DNA of 64,000 nucleotides, from contig JAVMKO010000003.1 of the NCBI GenBank assembly GCA_032164245.1, positions 140,357,259-140,421,258 of the forward strand, in the 5' to 3' direction. Under the pieces are notes generated by a model. It saw only the letters and a list, made by a program, of their open reading frames with translations, had not been told where the DNA came from and searched no databases. Both the position numbers and the translations under genes were made by a program. The stretch comes from Sternotherus odoratus (lineage: Eukaryota; Chordata; Testudines; Kinosternidae). Position 1 is the stretch's first letter, and each line of letters opens with the position of its first letter. Positions 1 to 12,451 of the stretch are shown here, in pieces.

Positions 1-995
1 GGCTTTATGGACTCCGACAAGGAGTTTTTCCCGTGCACAGCTTTTCCAACGGGCAAAGCTGCTTGTGCAACTAAGTGGGCAAAGGAGGCTGGCACCGCTG
101 GCAAAACAAAGGTAGGGTCAGCCATGGTAAGATAATAGGCTGGGTAGGTAAGGTGCTAAGTCGTGAAGGGCTTTGAAAGAAAGGGCAGGAAGTTTGTTCT
201 TTGCAGTGGAGGAGGGGGGAACCAGTGGCAGGAGTTCAAGAGGAAAGGGGCTGTAATCACAGCACGGAGCCAGGAAAGATGATCTGAGCAAAAGCAATTT
301 AACAGACTGTCCTGCTTTTGGAGTGTTAAGTGAAAATATCACAAGATAATAGTGAATCTGATTTTAACTCATCTTTGTTTCTATGTTTCTCTGTGGTGGA
401 TATGAGCTCAGAGGATAACATTTATTGAGCAGTTAATTTTATGGTCTGATTCTAATAATTGGCAAAGGAAGTCTGGCTCCTTATAGATCTTGGGATTTCC
501 TCCTCCCCTTCTTTTCAATTAGTGCTTGATAGAAAGGCCACCAGCAGGCAGAATTCATAGCTCCATCAGTTGCAGTCCCTTTTTGATGTAGAACTAATAT
601 AAATGATACTTTTGAATCTAGTCAGTTAGAGCCCTAACATAGTAAAAGGTCTTGGTTTATCCAAAGGTCTATGTCTGGAACCTATGGAGGGGAAGATGTG
701 GTAGGAGGGGAGGGGAGAGGAGGAGAGGAAAACACAGCCATGTGGTTCTTACAATCTGCATTGTTCTATGCATCACATGGCACAATAGCTAGAGCAGCCA
801 GAAAAAAGGCAGTATTGAGGAGGGATTTCAAAGAAGAGAGGCTGGGCACCTGGCACACTGGAATGGTGTGGATGGCATGGAAGCAGCCATAAAGACAGGA
901 AAAGAAAGAGTAGGCGAGCTATACTGAAAGCACAACGAGAACAAAGGGTGGAGAGGACAGCGGCAACATAGGTAGGGACAGAGTTACGCAGAGTC
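1..995. other. unassigned non-coding sequence
   Basis: No gene, structured RNA or clear transposon ends were recognised. Positions 120-330 are purine-rich and resemble an old dispersed repeat, but I could not assign a family. Open frames here are short and show no domain. Confidence 0.4.
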
Positions 996-998
996 TTA

Positions 999-1990
999 GG
1001 CCTCGTCTACACTACAACGTTTTGTCGACAAAAGGCAGCTTTGTTGACAAAACAGTGGATGTGTACACATTGCGATGTGAGTTTTGGCAGCAAAAATGCC
1101 CTGTTCTGGTGACAAAATAAAACCACCCCTATGAGAGACATAAGGCTTTTTGTGCAAACGTTTTGTGGACAAAGTGCCAGTGTAGACACCATGCTTGATT
1201 TTATCGCTTTAATTGGCCTCCAGAAGGTGTCCCACAATGCCCATTCAGACCTCTCTGGTCAGCAGTTTGAACTCCACTGCCCTGCAGTCAGGTAAACAAC
1301 CATCCACCCCTCCCCCTTAGAAGCTCAGGGAAATTTTGAAATTCCGTTTCCTGCTGGTGCGGTATGGAGAGGTCTCATTGCATCTTCACAGGTGATCATG
1401 GCAGGTTATCACAGCAAATGCTCTCCTGCTTGGACCACTGCGGAGCTGCTGGGTCTGCTCAATATAGAGAGAGAGGAGGCCATGCAGTCCCAGCTGCGCT
1501 TGAGCTGTAGGAATTGGGATACCAATGGGCAGATTTTTCAAACCTTGTGTGAAAAGGGCTGTGATCGGGACACGCTGCAGTGCAGAGCGAAGATAAAGGA
1601 GCTGAGGTAGGCGTGCCATAAGGTGAGGGAGGAAAACCGTCACTCCAGTGCTGCACCTAAGACTTGCCAATTCTACAAGGAGTTGGACGCTATCCTCAGG
1701 GGCGACCCCACCGCCACTGCCAAGAGCCCCAGGGACAGTGGGCCTGGATGCATCAGAAAGAGGAACTAGCCAAGAGGACGAAGTCATTGATGAAGAGGTG
1801 TAGTTAGACAATGATATGGAGCTCTGGCAGAGTCTTCCAATGGGGCTGCAGGTAGCCAGGAACTGTTCACCACTCTGGAGGTATCTAGCCACTCTCAGCA
1901 GATGCTCTCCAGTGAGCAAGAAGCAGGAGAGGAGATGTCTGATAAGTGAATTTGTAAATAGCGTATGCTGTGGTAGCACGAAACTGTCTG
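999..1990 (+). mobile_element. PIF/Harbinger-type element, left end and partial body
   Basis: The sequence starts with ggcctcgtctacactac directly after a TTA trinucleotide (996-998). This matches the terminal sequence style and 3-bp TWA target of PIF/Harbinger elements, and two complete MITEs in this window (12166-12448 and 29803-30066) share it. The body contains a broken Myb/SANT-like frame, the accessory DNA-binding protein typical of Harbinger elements. No matching right end or transposase is visible before an unrelated MITE begins at about 2036. The copy is therefore probably truncated. The exact right limit is inferred. Confidence 0.6.
1392..1949 (+). pseudogene. broken Myb/SANT-like DNA-binding protein of a Harbinger element
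   Basis: The first piece, 1392-1610, reads into a helix-turn-helix-like stretch with PAWTTAELLGLL and NWDTNGQIF followed by RDTLQCRAKIKELR. This is the pattern of transposon-derived Myb/SANT-like proteins that bind element ends. A TAG at 1608-1610 interrupts it. The same frame then continues to 1770 with TCQFYKELDAILRGDP, a segment that follows the domain in this family. After a frame change, an acidic/Ser-Gln tail is readable at 1845-1949 (SQELFTTLEVSSHSQQML) and ends at TGA. At least one stop and one frameshift make it non-functional. Whether a host gene was ever derived from it cannot be seen here. Family assignment is from recognised motifs, without alignment. Confidence 0.7.
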
Positions 1991-2035
1991 GGATATTGGA
2001 ATTACTATATGAGCCCTAATGAGCCTGATTCTCTT

Positions 2036-2170
2036 CTAGGGTGACCAGATGTCCCAATTTTATAGGGACAGTCCCGATTTTTTGGTCTTTTTCTTAAATA
2101 GGCTCCTATTTCCCTCTCCCCCCCCCCCCCCACATTGTCCCAAATTTTCACATTTGCTGTTGGGTCACCC
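2036..2170 (+). mobile_element. MITE with agggtgaccagat ends
   Basis: It begins agggtgaccagatgtccc and ends near ggtcaccc, giving short inverted ends. The interior holds the duplicated phrase 'atagggacagtcccgat' and a run of about eleven C. A second copy in the opposite orientation lies at 20839-20954, with an 8-bp flanking duplication that points to the hAT superfamily. The right end here is mutated (gttgggtcaccc), and no convincing target duplication remains. Confidence 0.65.
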
Positions 2171-3427
2171 CATGTTCTCCTCTCTTGTAACACTCCTGCA
2201 CCAGGGTAACTCTAGTGACTTCAGTTGAGTAACTCCAGATTTACAGCAGGGTAAATAAGGGGAGAGTCATTTTTGAAAATATAAAAATGCCTTTTTTTGT
2301 TTTGTAATCAAAGTGAAGCAGAGAACTTCAGCTCATTGGGGAACTGAGGTTCTTAGGGAGAGTCCATTGGTCTGGACTTTTGCATCACACAGTGTTACCA
2401 TTAGCCTCTAGCTCTTTATTTGCCTCTCTTTTTCATGCATTCCAGGATTTAGCTTTGCAGCTCTCAGTGACGCTTGCTCTACACTGTGTAATCACATCCA
2501 TGCGTTCACTCATATGCACACAAATCTGGAAAGGTCAAAGGTCACAGATGTTTTGTTAAATATGTGGAACCCGTGACTTTCATGAGATCTGGGTCACAAA
2601 TCTAGCCTTACAGATGATGTACTGAGAAATGAATACATCCTGCATATGGTATATTTCACATTTACCTAATTTAAACGTGATTCAGATTTACTCATTTTCA
2701 CACAGCACATCCCATCTAGAGTGGCTGGCTCTCAAAATGTTGACTTATATGATTAAAAATGCAATTAACATTATAGCAGATTCCCTACTTTAAGAATACC
2801 TGTAAAGCTAATTACTCCCCAATGGGAAATGTCAACACTTAAATGGAGATTGTAATCACATGCACTACAATAACAGTGTACATTGAACGCTGATTATTCA
2901 TTAAAATAATCTAAAATGATTGTCATTGACAGAAATGATTTTAAGTGTGAGAGTGCACAAGAAAATACTAAGCACGTGTGTTGCTCCATATCGTTCTACA
3001 TGATACAAGTCTATAGTTTGGAGTGGGAGGGAAATGCTTGCTGTTTATAAAATCTCTGTACAGAAGGAATGGAGGGCGTGGAGCTCTTTTGCTCAGTTCC
3101 TCAATGCAACAATGGAAAACACTGCCCAAGAAGGCTTCCCCTGCTTTGGAGCACTCTAGGCTTTTTGTCATTCCCCAGGCTCCCCTGATTTCACCGAAGA
3201 GATTATCATCATGACTTCCCTTCATCATGATGGCTTTCTTTAAAAAAACACCACCACCACCACAAACTCTTGTCAGTAAGACTTCGAAAAGTTTTACACA
3301 GTCAGGTGCAACGTACTATACCCCGATTACTAGAATCCACAAGTGAGTCACTGAATACATGACCAATGCAGAACATACAGTCTCACAAGGGAAGAAGAAA
3401 GGAGAAACACAGAACACAACTAGCAAA
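2171..3427. other. unassigned sequence with an AT-rich TAAT-dense block
   Basis: Positions 2190-2275 look like a decayed copy of the palindromic 'gtaactc...ttacac' MITE family. Positions about 2640-2960 are AT-rich and non-repetitive in appearance, with many TAAT/ATTA cores. This could suit homeodomain binding but is also expected in AT-rich DNA. No coding signal was seen. Confidence 0.3.
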
Positions 3428-3552
3428 TACTATTATTATTTGTATTATGGTAGCATCCAGGTGACCCATTCACAGATCAGGACCCCACAGTGTTAGGTGC
3501 TGTACAAACACAGAACAAGAAGACAGCCCCTGTCTCGGAAAGCTCACAGTTT
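3428..3552 (-). repeat. L2-like LINE 3' end
   Basis: Read on the minus strand, it gives a 'gagctttccgagacaggggc' block, then 'tgtttgtacagcacctaaca', and ends in an AT-rich '(aataata)' tail at 3428-3440. This is the layout of L2-clade 3' ends. Similar tails occur at 5665-5775 (+) and 14985-15070 (-). It is 5'-truncated with no coding part. Confidence 0.5.
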
Positions 3553-3987
3553 AACCCTGCTAAGCGTAACGAACCATTATTCACTTTAGCATCCCGAATG
3601 TCAAAATAAAAGAAGGGGGCTTCTGCTAAATGCAGAGGTGAGAGCTTCAGAAATGCTCCCTGCATCCAAACTATTGCACTGGAAGAAGCATTTTCCCCTG
3701 CTGCAAACACAATTTAGACTACTGGGCTTGCCACCACCTTTCCTGTAATACTAGATCACAGTTGCCCCTAAGACTTCTCTGTGGTTCTCTCCTCCAGTGT
3801 CATGTGTTACTCAAACATCACACTACACACAGATCGACAGTGTTCAGTTAAGTAACATTGCCCTTGTGACACATAGTACACCCAAGAAATAGGGTATAGC
3901 ATCAAAACTACCTTTCCGCTTTCTTTTGAATGATACATAAAACCAAGATCCTTCTGACCACTTTTGATCATTCAAAATACCAAGATA
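3553..3987. other. unassigned non-coding sequence
   Basis: No repeat ends, RNA or coding signal recognised. Confidence 0.35.
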
Positions 3988-4290
3988 CAGGGGACTCTTG
4001 ATTATCCAGGATTGGGTTAACCAGGTTGTGGATTAATCAGGATGTCAAAAAAAAAAATACACGTAACTCACAGGGCCGGCTCTGGCTTTGTTGCCACCCA
4101 AGCACACACACAAAAAACCAAAACCACCAGGGCGCAGGGCAGTCAGTGAACCAACACTCCTACCCCCAGAGCAGGGTGGCTGGTGAACCAACTGCCCCCC
4201 CCCCAATATTTCCTATGGATGGTGATTATCTGGGATTTTATTAACCAACATTAATTTTTTTCCTATCATCCTGGGTAATCAAGAGTCTAC
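3988..4290. mobile_element. pogo/Tigger-like MITE with internal insertion
   Basis: The left end caggggactcttgattatcc follows a TA dinucleotide (3986-3987). The right end, cctgggtaatcaagagtcta, is its inverted counterpart around 4270-4290. TA targets and CAG...CTG style ends fit Tc1/mariner (pogo/Tigger) derivatives. From about 4073 to 4200 it is interrupted by sequence starting cagggccggctctggc, which resembles the left end of the hAT MITE at 44474-44775 and suggests a nested, degraded insertion. The interior is not coding. Confidence 0.55.
4073..4200 (+). mobile_element. degraded hAT MITE fragment nested in the pogo-like MITE
   Basis: It begins cagggccggctctgg and continues gttgccacccaagc, closely paralleling the first 40 bases of the element at 44474. 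The right end is not recognisable; the sequence passes into a C run near 4196. Assignment rests on this left-end similarity only. Confidence 0.4.
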
Positions 4291-4807
4291 TTTAAGTGTT
4301 AACCTCTCTGTTCTGGCCAAATTCCTACTCAGCTAATCACATTCCACAACCCTAAATTCTTCACACTTGCAATTGGAGTCTAGGGCAAGATTTGAATCTG
4401 GATATAAACTGTTGTGTGGTCCACTCCGTGAACTGGATACATTTCTCCAGTGAAGCAAGGTGATCTCATTACTTAGAAAGAGAAAGTTCAGTGTTTCCAA
4501 ACAGATGTGCCTTTAAGCACCTACAGCTATACTTGAGTCCTGAACATGTCCCGATCCTCAGGATTGGTGAGTCACCACAGCCTTCTTTGGAGCCTCTGAA
4601 AGGGAGGTTTGCAATCAAGCTGTGGTCCTTCATTTGTAGTTATGGAAGCTATAATAAGGGTAATCAAATCTCTCATTCCTTGGTGTAAAGTGATTGCTTG
4701 AGACACCAGGTAGCAGTGTTTTCCTCCATGAACTTCATGGTGACCAAGTAGACAATAGATGTTTGTGGTGCTATTTGCATCCTTGTTTGCCTTCCTCTGA
4801 AGTGACA
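4291..4807. other. unassigned non-coding sequence
   Basis: Nothing recognisable as gene, RNA or repeat end. Confidence 0.35.
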
Positions 4808-4985
4808 AGGTGGGTGAGGTCATATCTTTTATTGGACCAACTTCTGTTGGTGAGAAAAACTCCAAGCTTGAAAGCTTATGTCTCTCACCAACAGAAGTTG
4901 GTCCAACAAAAGATATGACCTCACCCACCTAGTCTCGTTAACATCCTGGGACGAACACGGCTACAGCAACACTCCAGTCCTGTAA
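4808..4985. repeat. foldback retroposon, 47-bp arms
   Basis: The arm at 4808-4854 (starting aggtgggtgaggtcatatct) is repeated as its reverse complement at 4884-4930 with a single mismatch, around a 29-bp spacer. A unique tail follows on the right (cctgggacgaacacggctac). The tail resembles the 'gactaacacggctac' head of the more common foldback family in this window. A single-arm relative lies at 62085-62168. No convincing target duplication was found for this copy. Confidence 0.7.
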
Positions 4986-5664
4986 AGTATCACTTACTGC
5001 TCATTGCCACAGGCAAAATACTGGGCCCTGATGGATGAATAGTCTGAGCTGACATTCTCAAGCATTTACATGTCACATCACAGAAGCAGGTGAGGCTGCA
5101 CTCAGAGGAGGGGTAAAATAGGGCCAAGTTACAGCCCCGCTGCTCAGCACCTCCCCAGACCCAGAACTGTGCAAGACATTCCCCCTATTCCAACTCTAGG
5201 GAAATTACGGTCCCAATGAGGCTTCCTTCCCCAAGCCCCTGCCATGTGGCGTTGGGGGGAAACGGCAGAGAAGAGACATCCAGAGACTCTAGCCAGTAGA
5301 AGCATTGGCAGATGCAGCCAAAAGAGGGACCTTTGGACACTCAGAGAACTTTCTACAGTTTTTAGTGGTCTTTCTCTCCCATGTGCTAACTGGCTCTTTG
5401 CTACAACCCTCCCTCACAGTCTTGTCAACTCAGCCCAGTCAGCCTCCATCCATACTTGCCTTGTTTACCCTTTCCTTACCTGCCCTCTTCCCCTCACCCC
5501 ACCTTCGCTTCTCTTCCCTTTTCTTTCCATGTTACTGATCCCCTCCTACTGAACATCCCCCACCCCCGAAAAAATCATGGAGCTAATGTGACATTTGTTG
5601 CCATTCCGTTGTCCATTCTGCTTGTGTCTTCTACTCCTTGCCCCACCCTGGGGCTGTCCTGTCC
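4986..5664. other. unassigned sequence, partly pyrimidine-rich
   Basis: Positions 5455-5575 are dominated by C and T on the plus strand. Open frames there reflect composition, not coding. No repeat family was recognised. Confidence 0.35.
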
Positions 5665-5775
5665 ATCTGGATTATAAACTCTTCAGGGCAGGGATCATCT
5701 ACTATTCTGGGTTTGTACAGTGCTTAGCACAATGGGGACCCATTCCTGGTTGGTCCCTAAGCCTCATCTTGTGAG
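5665..5775 (+). repeat. L2-like LINE 3' end
   Basis: It contains 'ataaactcttcagggcaggg' followed by 'gtttgtacagtgcttagcac', the two conserved phrases of L2-clade 3' untranslated ends. No coding portion is present. It is strongly 5'-truncated. Confidence 0.5.
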
Positions 5776-8943
<3,168 letters not shown>

Positions 8944-8951
8944 TCCTAGAC

Positions 8952-9138
8952 CAGGCCTGCATAACTCGGAAAGCAGCGAGGGCCATATTACTGCAAAAAA
9001 CCCAGCTGCGGGCCAAAAAGCCCTGCCCCCGGCCCGCCCCCATCCGCTTTCCCTCAACCCTCCCACTTGGCTTGCCCCACCCCTACTCACCTCACACGGG
9101 CCGCATGTGGCTCCCGGGCCGCATGTTGTACTGGCCTG
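8952..9138. mobile_element. hAT MITE with 8-bp target duplication
   Basis: The left end caggcctgcataactcgg and right end gttgtactggcctg are imperfect inverted repeats. The element is bracketed by tcctagac (8944-8951) and tcccagac (9139-9146), an 8-bp duplication with one mismatch, as hAT elements make. The interior is GC-rich with 'gggccgcatg' phrases. It is non-autonomous, with no coding capacity. Confidence 0.8.
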
Positions 9139-9146
9139 TCCCAGAC

Positions 9147-10789
9147 CTTTAGGATTAATTTTTTTAAAAAGTCTAACTAGTGCCCAAATCCTATTAAAAT
9201 TAAATGGGACTTCTGTGCCTAACTCCCTTAGGACCCTGCTGCAATCCCAGCCTCCGTGCTTGACTCATGCCCCGAAGAATGAGGGGTATATATTTTTATT
9301 GAATATAACTCAGCCACTTGAGATCTTATCCAAACTATCCGTGTCTGCAACACTGGGCTAGAAATCTCATGAGAACAGGGTTTTTGTGGGGTTTCCAGTA
9401 CATTTTAATTCAAGTCAAACTAGAAATACCACTACACCCCATGTACATTAGAGCACCCATGGGACAGCCCTAAATTATTCAGGCTGGTGAATGGCTGTTG
9501 GTAGCGCATTCCTATGCCAGCAGCTGCAGATGAGGGGGTTGACCGAGCTAAGTTGACACTATGCCAGCAATAGACTGCCCCATGCTAGGGGAATCCCCAG
9601 CTATGAAGATCTATCTGCATTCTGCTTTCTGTGAACCACCAGAGCAGGAGAAAGGAACTGGATCACAGCTCAGAATCTGGCCCTTAATTTGAGTGTGTGT
9701 GTACGGAGTGGGCCTTGTTTTAGCTAGCCCAGTATTATCATTCCCAATTAACACATAGCAAGTTACAAAATTAGAGGAATTCAGCTCAGACATTTTTATG
9801 TGGAATGTTTGGAAAATCCTTGTAACATCCAAAGAAGAGAGGAGAGGGACACTAGATTTATACCAATTTAGCAATCCAAAAATATTGCATTTGAAATAAC
9901 TTTATTATGCACAGAATTAAATACTAGAGATTAGCTCTAGCTAGAGAGAAATATGGTCTAGATCCAACCAGCCTGGAGTTTAGGGGTCTTCAGATACAGG
10001 GCTTTGGTGGAGGCCCTTTTCTAGTAACTACAGCTATGAAAAATAAAGAGAGAGAAAGCAAAATACAGAACCAATAGCAGAGCATTCCTCCAGCAAACAG
10101 GAAATGAAGAAACACCACGCACGTTACACAGAGTTTATACAGTAACAACTCTGCACAGTCAGATCGGATCAGATGTTAGTGGGCTGATTTAGTTCAAACT
10201 AGGAAGCTGTTCACATAAACAGTCTGTATCATATTCACCACTGAACCCTTCTGTCTTTAAATGAATGTCTTTCCATCATAAAGGCTGATATGTTTTTTCA
10301 CTGTGTATTCTTGTCTCATATGATGAGATCATACCACTATTAAAGCCAAATCCTCTCTCACCCTGTGTCGCTGCAAGAGGCTAATTTGAGGCTGCCAAGA
10401 CTTCTGGTGGGGCATATTAAATAAAAATCTATATACATTTTTTCCACAGCCCTTTCCATGTTATTCTGACATGGGGATCATTTTCTTGACAAAGGCTATA
10501 ACTGTCTCTCTTTTCATAATTAACAGCTCCTAACAGAATATAAAAAAACCCCTCACAAATATTTTGTTGAATAGAGAGGCAAACTCCCATTTCCAATATA
10601 TTTCATAACTAGGACTCTGAAATTCTTTTTGTTTGTGGGGAAATTAAAAGCCAGAACACAAATGGTCCTGAATCTCCTCTCATTTATAGCAGTGGACGTC
10701 AGGATTTAAATGGAGTGACAGCAGAGTAAAAGCAGTTTGAGTAAGAGGGGTTATCAGGTTTGAATCAGAGCTAGTAGGAAAATGGGGAG
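9147..10789. other. unassigned non-coding sequence
   Basis: No gene, RNA or repeat ends recognised. Confidence 0.35.
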
Positions 10790-11005
10790 TGGGAAGGGCC
10801 ATGGAAAGTTTCACCTTTTTTTCTTTTCAGTTTTTCAGCAAAATGCTGAAAATCAAAAAGTTTGCAAGGTGTTTTTTTTTTGACAAAAAAAGAAAATTTT
10901 TGAGAAAAGACACTTTCTGTGAATATTTTTATTTAGTCAAAAACCTAATTTTCTGTTTGACAGAAAATTTTCAACCAAATCCAGTCCCTATGTAGCCAGC
11001 TCAAC
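10790..11005. repeat. T/A-rich self-complementary repeat, probable old MITE
   Basis: The block alternates T-rich and A-rich phrases (cagtttttcagcaaaatgct, gaaaattttcaacc) that are partly self-complementary. It ends in ccagctcaac. A shorter similar block at 55150-55265 also ends in ccaaccagctc. No target duplication was defined, so the class is uncertain. Confidence 0.4.
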
Positions 11006-11023
11006 AAAGCTCACACAATCTTA

Positions 11024-11151
11024 TTATGCATCCGATGAAGTGGGCTATAGCCCACGAAAGCTTATGCTGAAATGAACTGGTTAGTCCCTAAAGTGCCACA
11101 AGTATTCCTCGTTTTCCTTACAGATACTGACTAACATGGCTGCTAATCTTA
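11024..11151 (-). repeat. single-arm copy of the 'ctttcgtgggc' short retroposon
   Basis: Read on the minus strand it begins with the family head (agcagccatgttagtcag...), passes through cataagctttcgtgggctat and ends at atcggatgcat. It is bracketed by aatctta at 11017-11023 and again at 11145-11151, a possible short target duplication. Unlike the copies at 28673, 42331, 45992 and 50950, it has no inverted second arm. Confidence 0.7.
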
Positions 11152-11155
11152 AACC

Positions 11156-12162
11156 AATTCCATTATCGTTTCCTTAAGTGCACACTGGGGCATCAACATG
11201 GTTGAGGTCTATAGGCACTATTGCAATATACATTTTTATTAATAATAATTAGTAGTAGTATAACTAACTGGAAGAATATACATATTCAAAACAACATTAG
11301 ATTGGTGAGGGACTTTCGTGTCATTCAGCCTACGCACTTCTATTTATAAATAGATTGCAGTCAGGGCTAATCAGCTAGTGTTCATATAAAGCACTACATA
11401 TTCAGCATTTGTCTATACAAAGTTGTGTCAGTTTAACTGAAAACTGCTTAGTTAAACCAGTGCAGTTTTGTTTCTGGACTCTCTAATATTGGTTTAAACA
11501 TTGCAAACTAAACTTATGTAAGCCCGGTTTAAACTGATGTAAAAGAGAACCCACACATGTAATTGTACTGGTTTAATTAAACTGCTACAAACTCATACTA
11601 TGGCTTAAGTTGATGCATCTTTGTATGTAAACCAGACATCACCTTGGACCTGATTCTCCATGGTCTTGCATTTTGTGCTGTAATTTACAGTAATGTACAA
11701 AGTGAGTGTAAAAAACTTCTATTTTGATTTGGGAAGGCCTGATTTTCACAGAGTAACATCAACTTGCAATAGCTGAAAACCTGACCCATAGTGCTTTATA
11801 TTCTGTTTGCACAGGTGTAAATTGCTAATTATGTCACCTAATCACTAGATGAAGGCTGCCTTTGTAGTAAATCTTCATTGATATTTGAGAACAATAACTT
11901 CTGTTATTTGAGAACAAAAAAGTTGTCTTAGAAGAATCTAACCAAGATATTGGTGATCCAGATAAAGGAAAGATGATGGTTATCTCTCATATTCCATGAC
12001 AAACTCTATCTCAGTGAAGAGTATCAAGTATCCGAGAGGAAGCTAGGAAATTTCCACTGATAACTAAAGACAACAGTGGAGGAAACTTTAATGATGATGA
12101 TGAATCTTTCAATGGACCTGGGATGAAAATGGAAGACTGGGGCAATGCCAATATGGTGATTC
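11156..12162. other. unassigned sequence with a decayed palindromic MITE
   Basis: Positions 11645-11795 contain gacctgattctcc and 'gcctgattttcacagagtaa', reminiscent of the 'gcctgattctcc...gtgtaa' palindromic MITE family seen at 61653 and 35873. The rest is unassigned. Confidence 0.35.
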
Positions 12163-12165
12163 TTA

Positions 12166-12448
12166 GGCTACATCTACAATACTGGCAGATTGACAATCCA
12201 GTGACCAATGCATCCGGGGTCGATTTAGCAGGGCTAGTGAAGACCTGCTAAATCAAACACAGATCGTTCTCCAGTCAACCCTTGTACTTCACCCCAAACG
12301 AGAAAAGTAAGGTAAGTCAATGGGAAAGTGTCTCCCGTCAGCCCAGGGTGGTGTAGACATCCCAGTAAGTCAACCTAAACTACGTTGACTCCAACTACAT
12401 TATTCATGTAGCTGGAGGTTGACTTACCAAGCTAGTGCAGACATAGCC
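12166..12448. mobile_element. PIF/Harbinger MITE with TTA duplications
   Basis: The ends ggctacatctacaat and gtgcagacatagcc are inverted repeats, flanked on both sides by TTA (12163-12165 and 12449-12451). This is the 3-bp target of PIF/Harbinger transposons. The 283-bp element has no coding capacity and presumably depended on a Harbinger transposase elsewhere. Confidence 0.8.
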
Positions 12449-12451
12449 TTA

